A stretch of DNA of 64,000 bases from Caballeronia arationis (GCF_001544975.2 NZ_FCOG02000012.1:1-64000), one strand, 5' to 3'; counted from the first letter of the stretch, positions 17,495 to 27,583 are shown. Numbers and translations are program-made. Notes: a model not told the origin generated them from the sequence alone.

Positions 17495-20239
17495 TCAGGC
17501 GAGCGCCTTTTCCACGATCTCCCGCACGTCGCGCGACTTCACTTTCGACGCGACTTCGGTCAATGCGCCGTGCATCTTCTCCCGCAACCCCGGCGTGAAT
17601 CGCCGCCACAGTTCGAGTCCGCGAGCGAGGCGAGCCGCGACCTGCGGATTCAGCGAATCGAGCGCAATCACCTGTTCCGCCCAGAACGCGTAGCCGGAGC
17701 CGTCGGCGGCGTGGAACTGGGCCGGGTTGCCGCTGCAGAAGCTGAAAATCAGCGACCGCGCCCGGTTCGGATTCTTCAGCGTGAACGCCGGATGCTGCAT
17801 CAGCTTGCGCACGATCTCGATCACCTTGCGGTTCGGGCCGCCGCGCTGCGTCGCCTGCAACGCGAACCATTTGTCGATCACGAGCGCCTCGTCGTCGAAG
17901 CGCTGGTAGAAATCGGCGAGTGCGGTGTCAGCGGCCGACGCCCCGCCGTTCGGCGATGCGCTCGCCGTCAGAAGCGCCGAAAGCGCCGCCGAGCGGTCCG
18001 TCATGTTGTCCGCGCCGTCGTACTGGGCGCGCGCGAGGCGCACGGCTTCGGCGGGATCGTCGAGCTGGCTCAGATAGGCGAGGGCGAGATTCTTGAGGCC
18101 GCGCTTGCCGGCGTCTTCAGGCGTCGGACGGTATTCGCCCGGCGTGCGGTTCGCCTCATAGATCGCGAGCCACTTGTCGCGCAGGGCGGTCGCGAGTCGG
18201 CGGCTGACGAACACGCGCGCCGCGTGGACCGCCGCCGGGTCGGAAACGGTCATCTGCTCGGCGAGATAGCTTTCCGACGGCAGCATCAGCGCCAGTTCGC
18301 GGAACGCCGGCGACAGTGACGGATCGTCGAGCACCTGTTCGAAAGCCGCGACGACCTGATCGTCAAGCGCGAGCGTTTCGCCCTTCGCGGCGCGGGCGGC
18401 GAGCGCGAGCAGTTCGCGCGTGGCGAGCCGCTGGCCGGCTTCCCAGCGGTTGAACGGGTCGCTGTCGTTCGCGAGCAGGAAGGCCAACTGCTCGTTCGTA
18501 TAGTCGTATTCGACGATCACCGGCGCCGAAAAATTGCGCAACAGCGACGGGAGCGGCTTTTCGGCGACGTTGACGAACGTAAAGGACTGTTCGCGTTCGG
18601 TCAGTTCGAGCACGCGTGTCGTGCCTTGCGGCTCTTTTTCGCCTTCGAGCTCGAGCGGCAGGTCCGAACCCTTGCCGCCGATCAGACCGATCGCGAACGG
18701 AATCAGGAGCGGCCCCTGCTGCGTCGCGCGCGAAGCTTCGGACGCCTCGCCGTAGCCTTGCGCGAGCGTCACGGTGTAACGCTTCGCTGCGGCGTCGTAG
18801 GCGGTGCGCACGGTCACGCGCGGCGTGCCCGCCTGGCTGTACCAGCGCTCGTATTGCGCGAGATCGCGATTGTTCGCGTCGGCCATGGCGTGGCGGAAAT
18901 CGTCGCAGGTCACGGCCTGGCCGTCGTGCCGCTCGAAATACAGGTCCATGCCGCGCCTGAAGCCGTCGCGTCCGAAAAGCGTCTGATACATCCGCACGAC
19001 TTCCGAACCTTTCTCATAGACGGTCATCGTGTAGAAGTTGTTGATCTCGACGTAACTCTCCGGTCGAACCGGATGCGCCATCGGGCCGGCATCCTCGGCG
19101 AACTGCATCTGGCGCAGCACTCGCACGTCCTCGATGCGCCGCGTTGCGCGCGCGGCTTCGCTCGCGGCGCCGGGCGAGTCGCCGGCGGCCATGTCGGCGG
19201 AGAATTCCTGGTCGCGGAAAACCGTCAGGCCCTCTTTCAGGCTCAACTGGAACCAGTCGCGGCAGGTGACGCGATTTCCCGTCCAGTTGTGGAAATACTC
19301 ATGGCCGACCACCGATTCGATGTTGAAAAAGTCGGTATCGGTCGCGGTTTCGGGGTTCGCCAGCACGTACTTCGTGTTGAAGATGTTGAGCCCCTTGTTC
19401 TCCATCGCGCCCATGTTGAAGTCGCTCACGGCGACGATCATGAAACGGTCGAGGTCCAGTTCCAGGCCGAAACGCTTTTCGTCCCAGCGGATCGAATGAA
19501 TCAACGAATCCATCGCGTGGCGCGTCTTGTCGAGATCGTGCGGCTCGACCCACACCTGCAACAGCTTTTCCTTGCCCGAACCGCTCGTGATCCGCTCTTC
19601 GATCGCGACGAGCTTGCCCGCGACGAGCGCGAACAGATAGCTCGGCTTCTTGAACGGATCTTCCCATTTCGCGAAATGGCGGCCGTCGGGCAGGTCGCCT
19701 TCCTCGATCAGGTTGCCGTTCGACAGCAGCACCGGATACGCCGCCTTGTCCGCGCGCAGCGTCACCGTGTAGGTGGACATCACGTCGGGCCGGTCGAGGA
19801 AATACGTGATGCGGCGGAAGCCTTCGGCCTCGCACTGCGTAAAGAAGTTGCCGCTCGAAACATAAAGTCCCGAAAGCGTGGTGTTCGCGGCCGGATTGCA
19901 GATATTTTCGATTCCGAGCTCGAATTCGTCGGGAATAGTGCCGATCGACAGTTCGTTATCACTTGTGCGGACGTCTTCGTGCGGGCGGCCGTTTACCGAA
20001 GCGCGCACGAATTCGAGTTGCTCGCCCGTCAGGGCGAGGCGCGGCGCGGGATTGCCGTCGACGATCGCGTCCGGGTTGCGGCGCACGCGCAGCGTGCTTC
20101 TGACGAGCGTGCGTTCGGGTACGAGGTCGAACTCGAGCGCGACCGAATCTATGAGAAACGCGGGCGGCGCGTAGTCTGCGCGGCGTATCACGGCAGGGGC
20201 GGTCGCGGTTTCAGTCGCGGAGTCAATCGAATTGGACAT
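17495..20239 (-). CDS. pepN: Aminopeptidase N (M1 metallopeptidase)
   Basis: A 914-residue cytoplasmic zinc aminopeptidase that removes N-terminal residues from peptides. The substrate-anchoring GAMEN motif is at residues 277-281, and the zinc site HEYFH is at 313-317 with the third ligand Glu336. It is longer than E. coli PepN (870). A segment with ASEAARATRR near residue 360 and one with ASEASRATQQ in the C-terminal half probably contribute. I start at ATG 20239, where the conserved N terminus begins; the open frame runs on upstream to 21355 without homology and across an opposing gene. Confidence 0.95.
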   Translation of the reverse strand: MSNSIDSATETATAPAVIRRADYAPPAFLIDSVALEFDLVPERTLVRSTLRVRRNPDAIVDGNPAPRLALTGEQLEFVRASVNGRPHEDVRTSDNELSIGTIPDEFELGIENICNPAANTTLSGLYVSSGNFFTQCEAEGFRRITYFLDRPDVMSTYTVTLRADKAAYPVLLSNGNLIEEGDLPDGRHFAKWEDPFKKPSYLFALVAGKLVAIEERITSGSGKEKLLQVWVEPHDLDKTRHAMDSLIHSIRWDEKRFGLELDLDRFMIVAVSDFNMGAMENKGLNIFNTKYVLANPETATDTDFFNIESVVGHEYFHNWTGNRVTCRDWFQLSLKEGLTVFRDQEFSADMAAGDSPGAASEAARATRRIEDVRVLRQMQFAEDAGPMAHPVRPESYVEINNFYTMTVYEKGSEVVRMYQTLFGRDGFRRGMDLYFERHDGQAVTCDDFRHAMADANNRDLAQYERWYSQAGTPRVTVRTAYDAAAKRYTVTLAQGYGEASEASRATQQGPLLIPFAIGLIGGKGSDLPLELEGEKEPQGTTRVLELTEREQSFTFVNVAEKPLPSLLRNFSAPVIVEYDYTNEQLAFLLANDSDPFNRWEAGQRLATRELLALAARAAKGETLALDDQVVAAFEQVLDDPSLSPAFRELALMLPSESYLAEQMTVSDPAAVHAARVFVSRRLATALRDKWLAIYEANRTPGEYRPTPEDAGKRGLKNLALAYLSQLDDPAEAVRLARAQYDGADNMTDRSAALSALLTASASPNGGASAADTALADFYQRFDDEALVIDKWFALQATQRGGPNRKVIEIVRKLMQHPAFTLKNPNRARSLIFSFCSGNPAQFHAADGSGYAFWAEQVIALDSLNPQVAARLARGLELWRRFTPGLREKMHGALTEVASKVKSRDVREIVEKALA

Positions 20240-20494
20240 GGCGGCTCTGTAAGGGTGAATGGCGCCGCCCGTTGGCGGCCCTGGTTCGGACCATTGTACA
20301 AAGCCTCGGCCGATCATGGGTCCGGCCACGGATCGGCCGGATGACCAGCGAAGAACTTTCAGGGATCGACGGCGGTCCCTATCTTCAGCAAGATCTGCCG
20401 GTCTCGCGCGAAATGTCGCGGAGTGCGACGGCGTGCGGGACGCCGCAACACTTCCTATAACTAAAGAAACACGCACAACGAAATGAGGACGACT

Positions 20495-21220
20495 ATGAAG
20501 TTCGATCGCTGGACGAGTGTCGTTCGCGCCGCGCTGGCGCTCGTCGCCCTCTGGCTCGCCGGCTGCACGACCTACGTCCAGACGCAGGTCACGGCATTCT
20601 CGGACTGGACGGGCACCGACGCGACCCGTACCTATGCGTTCGCACGCTCGCCCGAGCAGCAGAACAGCATCGAGCAGTCGACGTACGAAGCGCAGGTGGC
20701 CAACGAGTTGTCGAAGTATTCGTTCCGGGCCGCGCCCGAAGCGAGCGCGCGCTACAAGGTGGAGCTCGCCTATTCGATCCGCGGCGACGTCATGACGGTG
20801 CGCCAGCCGGTCTATTACGATCCGTGGCCGATGTACGGTCCCTACGGGCGCCCGTACTGGGGGCCGTGGGGCGGGTGGGGACCGTACGGGCCGTGGGGGC
20901 CGGGCCCGGCGAGCTACGTCGACCAGACCTTTCCGATCTACGTGCACGCGTTGCAGATCCGCATGACCGATCGCGCGAGCGGGCGCGAGGTCTACAAGGT
21001 GACCGCGATGAACTCGGGCGGCGAAGCGTCGCTGATTCGCGCGATGCCCTTCCTGATCCAGAGCGCGCTCGCCGACTTCCCGCTCGGCAACGGCACTGTG
21101 CGCACGGTGAAGATTCCGATCGACGGCAGTGGCGGCGCGACGAACGAAGCCGTGGCCGGTGCCAACGAACGCGCGGTCGCACCGGGCAGCGGAGCGCCCC
21201 CGCCGAAAGCGGTAGAGTAA
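20495..21220 (+). CDS. DUF4136-like lipoprotein
   Basis: A 241-residue predicted lipoprotein. The signal peptide ends in lipobox LAGC with Cys24, which would be acylated. A DUF4136-like domain follows: a folded region around ATRTYAFARSPEQQNS, then a glycine, proline, tyrosine and tryptophan-rich loop (WPMYGPYGRPYWGPWGGWGP, about residues 109-128), then a C-terminal half including DRASGREVYKVTA. The function is unknown; the location is probably the outer membrane. I start at ATG 20495, with GAGG 6 bases upstream. It lies just before the phosphonate operon but 180 bases away, so co-transcription is uncertain. Confidence 0.85.
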   Translation: MKFDRWTSVVRAALALVALWLAGCTTYVQTQVTAFSDWTGTDATRTYAFARSPEQQNSIEQSTYEAQVANELSKYSFRAAPEASARYKVELAYSIRGDVMTVRQPVYYDPWPMYGPYGRPYWGPWGGWGPYGPWGPGPASYVDQTFPIYVHALQIRMTDRASGREVYKVTAMNSGGEASLIRAMPFLIQSALADFPLGNGTVRTVKIPIDGSGGATNEAVAGANERAVAPGSGAPPPKAVE

Positions 21221-21399
21221 GCGCGCACGCAGCTGGGCCGTAATTTTTGCCGCCGGGCAAGGACGCGGCGGCGCCAGACTGCGATAATCCCATGCTCCAT
21301 TCGAAGCCCGGCGCGAGCGCTTCCGGCACGTGGCGAAGCGCGTCCACTGTGCCATCCGCGAATATGCACGCCCGCCGGAATCGGGATATATTCGCGTTC

Positions 21400-22107
21400 A
21401 TGACAAAATCAAGTCCGACCCAGCCTCGAGCCGTTCCAGAGCCCGCCACATGGGACGCGCGGCTTGCCCGCCGCCTGGTTACTCCGCTCGTTGGCACCCC
21501 TGTCACACCCAACCATCTCACCTCGCTGCGCCTTCTGATCGGGCTCGGCGGTGCCTATTACCTGTCGCTCGGCCAGTTCTGGATCTGCACGCTCGGCGCA
21601 TTGCTGATCGCGCTGTCCAATTTCGTCGATCACACCGACGGCGAACTCGCGCGCATCAGCGGGAAATCGAGCAAAATCGGTCATTTTTACGATCTCGCGT
21701 GCGACGCGCTCGTGACCGTGCTGCTCTTCCTTGGACTCGGCTTTTATGTCGGCGTGCATCATCCGTCGATGATCGTGCCGGCCGAATGGCTCGGCGGCAT
21801 CGCGGGCATTGCCGTCGCGCTGATCTTCTATTTGCGCATGCGCATCGAGTCGATGGTCGGCAAGGACGGCACGAAACAGGCATCGATGGCCGGCTTCGAG
21901 ACCGAAGACGTGCTTTATCTTCTTCCGCTCATCACCGTCGTGAACGGCATGACGCCGTTCCTGATCGCGGCCTCGATCGGCGCGCCGCTCTTCGCCGCAT
22001 GGGTCGCGCTCGATCATCAGCGCGTGATGCGTCAGGCGGCCCTTCGCAGGAAGGGCTCGGCGCACGCGAAAGACACCGACGGCAAGGACTTTCAGACAGC
22101 ACGATGA
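21400..22107 (+). CDS. CDP-alcohol phosphatidyltransferase family protein (phosphonate operon)
   Basis: A 235-residue integral membrane enzyme. It carries the complete family motif D-x2-D-G-x2-A-R-x8-G-x3-D-x3-D: D77, D80, G81, A84, R85, G94, D98, D102. Enzymes with this motif move a phosphoalcohol from a CDP- or CMP-activated donor to an alcohol acceptor. Beside PEP mutase and two nucleotidyltransferases, the likely job is joining a CMP-activated phosphonate to a lipid acceptor such as diacylglycerol, giving a phosphonolipid; this is inference. It is the first gene of the cluster and its stop overlaps the next start (ATGA). Confidence 0.87.
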   Translation: MTKSSPTQPRAVPEPATWDARLARRLVTPLVGTPVTPNHLTSLRLLIGLGGAYYLSLGQFWICTLGALLIALSNFVDHTDGELARISGKSSKIGHFYDLACDALVTVLLFLGLGFYVGVHHPSMIVPAEWLGGIAGIAVALIFYLRMRIESMVGKDGTKQASMAGFETEDVLYLLPLITVVNGMTPFLIAASIGAPLFAAWVALDHQRVMRQAALRRKGSAHAKDTDGKDFQTAR

Positions 22108-22928
22108 ACCAGGCAGCCAATCCGTCGACGGAAACCTTGGATCGAAGCGCCGCGCGCGCACCCGCGGCCCGGGTCGCGACGCCCTCCGCGCGCGAGATCG
22201 ATGCGACGCTCAATGCGCGCCTGCGAGAACTCAAAACCGCGCAACTGCACGAATCCTTCGACAAGCAGGGCAGTTTTCTCTATCTGGAAGACTTCCTGCC
22301 GCGCGACTACACCGAACGGCTGATCGACGCCGTCCACGCGGTGACGCCGGCCGTGAACCGCAACTACCTGCCGGGCCACAAGCAGGGCGGCAGCGTGAGC
22401 CGCCACGCGATCGACAAGCTGGCGCCGTTCATCGCCGATCTGTACCGCTCGGAAGCGCTCATCAAGTGGCTCGAAACGATCAGCGGCGACAAACTGCAAC
22501 TCTCGCCCGCCGACGATCCGCACGCCTACGCGCTCTATTTCTACACGCGCCCGGGCGACCATATCGGCTGGCACTACGACACGTCCTATTACGAAGGCCG
22601 CCGCTACACGATGCTGCTCGGCGTGATCGACGATTCGTCCTGCCGGCTCGACTACGAACTGCACACGCACAATCCCGAGGTTCCCGACGAACCGGGCTCC
22701 GTGCAATATCCGCCGGGCGCGCTCGTCTTCTTCGACGGCGACAAACTGCGCCATCGCATCACGCCGCTCAAGGCGAACGAAATGCGCGTCTCCCTCACGT
22801 TCGAATACGTGACGAATCCGAACATGCGGCCGTGGCAGCGCTTCATCTCGAACATGAAGGATTCGATCGCCTATTTCGGCTTCGGGCAGGTCTTTCGCCG
22901 CAAAGCCGGCAAGAACGGAAGCGTATGA
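22104..22928 (+). CDS. Fe(II)/2-oxoglutarate-dependent oxygenase (phosphonate operon)
   Basis: A 274-residue protein with the jelly-roll oxygenase signature. The iron facial triad is H157-x-D159 (GWHYD) and H217 (KLRHRIT); Arg228 (EMRVSLTFEY) fits the 2-oxoglutarate carboxylate contact. The N-terminal 40 residues look disordered. It is translationally coupled to its neighbours by ATGA overlaps on both sides. In other phosphonate pathways such oxygenases hydroxylate the carbon next to phosphorus, so a hydroxylated phosphonate head group or lipid chain is a fair guess. The substrate is unknown. Confidence 0.83.
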   Translation: MNQAANPSTETLDRSAARAPAARVATPSAREIDATLNARLRELKTAQLHESFDKQGSFLYLEDFLPRDYTERLIDAVHAVTPAVNRNYLPGHKQGGSVSRHAIDKLAPFIADLYRSEALIKWLETISGDKLQLSPADDPHAYALYFYTRPGDHIGWHYDTSYYEGRRYTMLLGVIDDSSCRLDYELHTHNPEVPDEPGSVQYPPGALVFFDGDKLRHRITPLKANEMRVSLTFEYVTNPNMRPWQRFISNMKDSIAYFGFGQVFRRKAGKNGSV

Positions 22929-23929
22929 GCCGCGCCGGCACCGTCATGCTCTCGATCGGCGTCGTGTTGTTCGTCGCGCTGATCGGCTGGCAAGGCTTCG
23001 GCTCGGTGGCGTCGACGCTTGCGGCCGCCGGCTGGGGCCTCGTCGCGGTCGCGGCATTTCACCTGTTGCCGGTCGTGCTCGACGCGGGCGCCATCAGCGT
23101 GCTGTTTGGCAAGCGCGACCGCGACGTGACATTGCGCGACGCCGTGCTCGCGCGCTGGAGCGGCGAGTCGGTCAATAGCCTGATGCCCGCCGGACAGATC
23201 GGCGGTCCGATGCTGATGGTCCGCTATCTCGCGCAACGCGGCATGCGCGCGCGCGATGCCGCCGCCGTCATCACCGTCAGCACGACGATGCAGACCATCG
23301 CGCAACTGGTGTTCGCGCTGATCGGCGTCGCGCTGCTCGGCAGCGGCTCGGGCACGGGCGTGCGCAATGCCGTGCTGATCGTGATCGTCGTGATCGGCGC
23401 GCTGATCTTCGGCTTCTATCTGGCGCAGCGGCGCGGTCTCTTCGGTCGCACGATGCGTTTTGCGTCTTCGGTTGCCGCGCGCTTCTCCGCGAAGCGCGAC
23501 TGGTCGTCGCTCGTCACGCGCGCCGAAGCCGTCGACGCCGCCGTCCACGAGATGTATCGCGAGCGCGGCAAGGTCGCGGCGAGTTTTGCGCTGAGCCTCG
23601 TCGGCTGGATCGTCGGCACGGGGGAAGTGTGGCTCACGCTGCGTCTGATCGGCCATCCGGTCGACTGGACCGACGCGCTGATCCTCGAAAGCCTCGGTCA
23701 GGCGATCCGCGGCGCGGCCTTCGCGATTCCCGGTTCGCTAGGTGTGCAGGAGGGCGGTTATCTGCTGCTCGCGCGCCTAGTTGGCCTGCCGCCGGAAGCG
23801 GCGCTTGCGCTCTCGCTCGCAAAACGCGCGCGCGAGCTTCTGCTCGGCGTGCCGGGCATCGTCTATCTGCATTTCGTTGAAAAGGGCTGGCAGCGTCGCC
23901 GTCTCGCGCGCGTGCCGGAGATCGACTGA
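22925..23929 (+). CDS. UPF0104/LPG-synthase-TM family membrane protein, possible lipid flippase
   Basis: A 334-residue polytopic membrane protein, about eight hydrophobic segments. The conserved blocks ESVNSLMPAGQIGGPMLMVR and RGAAFAIPGSLGVQEGGYLL are hallmarks of the family that includes the membrane half of MprF, which flips lysyl-phosphatidylglycerol, and HpnL of hopanoid clusters. Its start overlaps the oxygenase stop. In this cluster it could move the phosphonolipid across the inner membrane; that role is inferred from context. Confidence 0.8.
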   Translation: MSRAGTVMLSIGVVLFVALIGWQGFGSVASTLAAAGWGLVAVAAFHLLPVVLDAGAISVLFGKRDRDVTLRDAVLARWSGESVNSLMPAGQIGGPMLMVRYLAQRGMRARDAAAVITVSTTMQTIAQLVFALIGVALLGSGSGTGVRNAVLIVIVVIGALIFGFYLAQRRGLFGRTMRFASSVAARFSAKRDWSSLVTRAEAVDAAVHEMYRERGKVAASFALSLVGWIVGTGEVWLTLRLIGHPVDWTDALILESLGQAIRGAAFAIPGSLGVQEGGYLLLARLVGLPPEAALALSLAKRARELLLGVPGIVYLHFVEKGWQRRRLARVPEID

Positions 23930-23953
23930 ATCATCCTCGAAGGGATAACAAGA

Positions 23954-24724
23954 ATGCGCGCAATTATTCTTGCGGCCGGGATGGGCTTGCGCCTCGTCCA
24001 GCCGGAGGGGCAGCAAAAGCCGAAGTGCCTGTTGCGTTTCGGCGATGCATCGCTGCTCGAACGCCATCTGCAATTGCTGAAGGCGGCGGGTGTCGACCAG
24101 ATCGTCTTCGTGCTCGGTTTCAAGCATGAGATGGTCGAGGCCGAACTGGATTCGATCGACTGGAAGCCGTCGACCGAAGTTGTCGTGAACGACGAGTTCT
24201 CGCTCGGCAGCGTGCTGTCCGTGCACACCGCGGCCGACGCGCTCACGCGCGGCGGCGACGTGCTCCTGATGGACGCCGACGTGCTCTACGACGAGCGCGT
24301 GCTCGACCCGCTCGTCGCGAACCCCCATGCGCAGGTGAACCGCCTTTTGATCGACCGCGACTTCGAAGCGGGCGACGAGCCGGTGAAGCTGTGCATCGAC
24401 GACGGCGTGCCCGTCGAATTGCGCAAGCAGGTTGTGGCAGGCCTCAAATTCGACACGATCGGCGAATCGGTCGGCTTCTTCCGCTTCGACGAGCGCGCGG
24501 CAAGACGTCTCGCGGAAATCGTCGCGGAATATGTCGCAACGGGCCGCGCGAACCTGCCGCACGAAGAAGCGGTGCGCGACCTGCTGCAGGAGCGCAGGCA
24601 GACGTTCGACATCGCCGACGTGACCGGCGCGCCGTGGATCGAAATCGACTTCCAGAATGACGTGAAGCGCGCAGCCGACGAAGTGCTGCCGCAACTGAAC
24701 CAGCTTGCCGGAGTATTGCGATGA
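23954..24724 (+). CDS. Nucleotidyltransferase, probable phosphonate cytidylyltransferase
   Basis: A 256-residue Rossmann-like NTP transferase. The signature loop [12 protein letters not shown] is at residues 3-14, followed by the conserved KPKCLL and the metal-binding Asp in [11 protein letters not shown]. Relatives activate sugars, phosphocholine or 2-aminoethylphosphonate with CTP. Here it would produce the CMP-phosphonate used by the CDP-alcohol phosphatidyltransferase. A ribosome site (AAGGGA) precedes the ATG, and the stop overlaps the PEP mutase start. CTP as donor is inferred from the partner enzyme. Confidence 0.82.
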   Translation: MRAIILAAGMGLRLVQPEGQQKPKCLLRFGDASLLERHLQLLKAAGVDQIVFVLGFKHEMVEAELDSIDWKPSTEVVVNDEFSLGSVLSVHTAADALTRGGDVLLMDADVLYDERVLDPLVANPHAQVNRLLIDRDFEAGDEPVKLCIDDGVPVELRKQVVAGLKFDTIGESVGFFRFDERAARRLAEIVAEYVATGRANLPHEEAVRDLLQERRQTFDIADVTGAPWIEIDFQNDVKRAADEVLPQLNQLAGVLR

Positions 24725-26427
24725 ACGCACCAGGACACCTTCCCGCCGGATTCTCGCGCACGATGCGCCTGCGCGAGATGCTGCAGAGCAATCGCCTCGA
24801 ATTCATGATGGAGGCGCACAACGGCTTGTCGGCGCGCATCGTGAAGGAAGCGGGCTTCAAGGCGATCTGGGGCTCGGGCCTCGCGATCTCGGCGCAGTTC
24901 GGCGTGCGAGACAACAACGAAGCGAGCTGGACGCAGGTCGTCGACATGCTCGAATTTATGGCCGACGCGAGCGACCTCCCGATCCTGCTCGACGGCGACA
25001 CCGGCTACGGCAACTTCAACAACGTGCGGCGGCTCGTGAAGAAGCTGGAGCAGCGGGGGATCGCGGGCGTATGCATCGAGGACAAGCAGTTCCCGAAGAC
25101 CAACAGCTTCATCAACGGCGAAGCACAGCCGCTCGCCGACATCGACGAATTCTGCGGCAAGATCAAGGCCGGCAAGGATTCGCAGAGCGATCCGAATTTT
25201 TCCATCGTCGCGCGCGTCGAGGCGCTGATTGCGGGTTGGGGCATGGAAGAGGCGCTGCGGCGCGCGGAGGCGTATCGCCAGGCGGGCGCCGATGCGATCC
25301 TGATTCACAGCAAGCTGTCCAAGCCTGACGAGATCCTGACCTTCGCGCGAGAATGGGCGGGGCGCGGGCCGCTCGTCATCGTGCCGACGAAGTACTACAG
25401 CACGCCGACCGACGCCTTCCGGCAAGCGGGCATCAGCACCGTGATCTGGGCGAATCACCTGATCCGCGGCGCCACCTCGGCGATGCAGGCGATCGCGAAG
25501 GAGATCCACGAAAGCGAGACGCTCGTGAACGTGGAAGACCGCATCGCGGCGGTCAATGAAATCTTCCGCCTGCAGGACGCCGATGAATATTCGGCGGCCG
25601 AGAGCGTGTACCTGTCGGCGTCGAATGCGGCGAGAAGCGCGGTGGTGCTTGCGGCGAGCCGCGGCGCGGGCCTCGAAGCCGTCACCGCCGACCGTCCGAA
25701 GGTCATGTTGCCGGTCGCGGGCAAGCCGCTCTTGCGCCATCTCGTCGAGGCGTTCAAGAAGGAAGGCATCAACGAGATCACCGTGGTCGGCGGCTACCGC
25801 GCGGACGCGATCGATACGTCGGGCATCCGGCTCGTGGTCAACGAAGCGCATGACAAGACGGGCGAACTGGCTTCGCTCGCCTGCGCCGCAAAGGCCTTCA
25901 CCGGCGACACCGTGATCTCTTACGGCGACTTGCTGTTTCGCAGCTACATCCTGCGCGACCTGGTGGAATCGGACAGCGACTTCTGCGTCGTGGTCGATTC
26001 GTCGCAGACGCCGCAGGCAGGCGCAACCGCAACCGACTTCGCGTATTGCTCGACTGCCGACGACCGCGCGCTGTTCGGCCAGAAAGTGTGGCTCGAAAGC
26101 GTGACGAGCGCGGCTGGCGAAGCAAGCGACGCCCGCGCTCCGCAAGGCCGCTGGATGGGCTTGCTCAACGTGCGCGGCGATGCACGCGAGCGCCTGCTCG
26201 CAACGCTCGCCCGGCTCCAGCAACGCGACGATTTCAACAAGCTCGACATGGCCGCGCTGCTTAACGCGCTGGTTGAAGCGGGCGAAAAAATCGAAGTGCA
26301 GTACGTGCACGGACACTGGCGCGGCGTCAACGATCTCGACGACTTCCGCCGCGCCGGCGACTTCGCGCACGCGCAGTCGCCGTATGGAACGGGCGGCGCG
26401 GCACTCGCGGAGGGCGCGCGTGATTGA
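24721..26427 (+). CDS. Phosphoenolpyruvate mutase fused to a nucleotidyltransferase domain
   Basis: A 568-residue protein. Residues about 12-295 are PEP mutase of the isocitrate-lyase superfamily: DGDTGYG at 91-97 and the diagnostic [10 protein letters not shown] at 120-129 (EDK-x5-NS) that separates true mutases from other members. The enzyme turns PEP into phosphonopyruvate, making the C-P bond. Residues about 303-568 form an NTP-transferase-like domain. Its signature loop reads AASRGAGL (311-318), with the usual Gly-Xaa-Gly-Xaa-Arg disturbed, although RPKVML follows. The domain may have altered activity or be non-catalytic. It overlaps both neighbours. Confidence 0.92.
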   Translation: MNAPGHLPAGFSRTMRLREMLQSNRLEFMMEAHNGLSARIVKEAGFKAIWGSGLAISAQFGVRDNNEASWTQVVDMLEFMADASDLPILLDGDTGYGNFNNVRRLVKKLEQRGIAGVCIEDKQFPKTNSFINGEAQPLADIDEFCGKIKAGKDSQSDPNFSIVARVEALIAGWGMEEALRRAEAYRQAGADAILIHSKLSKPDEILTFAREWAGRGPLVIVPTKYYSTPTDAFRQAGISTVIWANHLIRGATSAMQAIAKEIHESETLVNVEDRIAAVNEIFRLQDADEYSAAESVYLSASNAARSAVVLAASRGAGLEAVTADRPKVMLPVAGKPLLRHLVEAFKKEGINEITVVGGYRADAIDTSGIRLVVNEAHDKTGELASLACAAKAFTGDTVISYGDLLFRSYILRDLVESDSDFCVVVDSSQTPQAGATATDFAYCSTADDRALFGQKVWLESVTSAAGEASDARAPQGRWMGLLNVRGDARERLLATLARLQQRDDFNKLDMAALLNALVEAGEKIEVQYVHGHWRGVNDLDDFRRAGDFAHAQSPYGTGGAALAEGARD

Positions 26428-27583
26428 GGCCGCCCAGTTCGTCGAGGCGGCGCGCGAGCGCGGCTTCGACTGGTATGCCGGCGTGCCGTGTTCGTTCCTC
26501 ACGCCGTTCATCAACTACGTGCTGCAGGACGAGACGCTGCATTACGTGTCGGCGGCGAACGAGGGCGATGCAGTCGCGCTGATCGCGGGCGTTTCGCTCG
26601 GCGCGTCGGGCGAATATAAAAGCCGGCGCGGCATCGCGATGATGCAGAACTCAGGCCTCGGCAACGCGGTAAGTCCGCTGACGTCGCTCACGTGGACGTT
26701 TCGTCTGCCGCAATTGCTGATCGTGACGTGGCGCGGCCAGCCGGGCGTCGCCGACGAGCCGCAGCACGCGCTGATGGGCCCGGTCACGCCAGCGATGCTC
26801 GACACGATGGAAATTCCGTGGGAGCTGTTTCCAACGGAAGCCGGCGCGATCGGTCCGGCGCTCGGCCGTGCAACCGCACACATGGACAGCACGGGCCGCC
26901 CCTACGCACTCGTGATGCAGAAGGGCAGCGTCGCGCCTTACGCGTTGAAAAAGACCGGTCTCGCTGGCGTGCATGAACGTGCCGAGCGTGCGCAGGTCGA
27001 GCGCTTCGAAGGCGAGCGCGTGACGCGTCACGACGCCTTGCAGCGCGTGATCGCGCAAACGCCCGCGCATTCCACCGTCGTGCTCGCGTCGACGGGCTTC
27101 TGCGGCCGCGAACTTTACGCCATCGACGATCGCGAGAACCAGTTGTATCTCGTCGGTTCGATGGGCTGCGTCACGCCGATGGCGCTCGGCCTGGCGCTGT
27201 CGCGGCCCGACCTGCGCGTGATCGCGCTCGACGGCGACGGCGCCGCGCTCATGCGCATGGGTGTCTTCGCGACGCTCGGCGCATACGGTCCCGCGAACCT
27301 CGTTCATCTTCTGCTCGACAACGGCGCGCACGAATCGACGGGCGGGCAGGCGACGGTATCGCGCGGCGTCGATTTCGCGTCGATCGCTTCGGCATGCGGC
27401 TACGCGCTCGCGCTCGATGGCGACGACATCGGCGTGATCGACCGTCTGTTCGAAGCGAGGGACGTCGACGGTGTGCGGTTCGCGCGGCTGTCGATCAAGA
27501 CTGGCACGCCGGGCGACCTGCCGCGCCCGTCGATCACGCCCGAAGACGTGCGTGCGCGGCTGCAGGCGCGTCTGTCCCGTTAG
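26420..27583 (+). CDS. Phosphonopyruvate decarboxylase
   Basis: A 387-residue thiamin-diphosphate enzyme that decarboxylates phosphonopyruvate to phosphonoacetaldehyde, the irreversible step that pulls the unfavourable mutase reaction. The thiamin-activating Glu is in AANEGDAV (E48). The cofactor and magnesium motif begins at GDG (about residue 270) and ends near [25 protein letters not shown] near the start is typical of the family. The start is GTG at 26420, inside the end of the mutase gene (8-base overlap), with GGAGGG 6 bases upstream. Last gene of the cluster; no transaminase or reductase gene follows. Confidence 0.93.
   Translation: MIEAAQFVEAARERGFDWYAGVPCSFLTPFINYVLQDETLHYVSAANEGDAVALIAGVSLGASGEYKSRRGIAMMQNSGLGNAVSPLTSLTWTFRLPQLLIVTWRGQPGVADEPQHALMGPVTPAMLDTMEIPWELFPTEAGAIGPALGRATAHMDSTGRPYALVMQKGSVAPYALKKTGLAGVHERAERAQVERFEGERVTRHDALQRVIAQTPAHSTVVLASTGFCGRELYAIDDRENQLYLVGSMGCVTPMALGLALSRPDLRVIALDGDGAALMRMGVFATLGAYGPANLVHLLLDNGAHESTGGQATVSRGVDFASIASACGYALALDGDDIGVIDRLFEARDVDGVRFARLSIKTGTPGDLPRPSITPEDVRARLQARLSR

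Noticed and set aside
20240..21355. Upstream extension of the pepN reading frame
   Set aside because: It is antisense to the DUF4136 lipoprotein gene, lacks M1 peptidase similarity, and the conserved N terminus starts at 20239.
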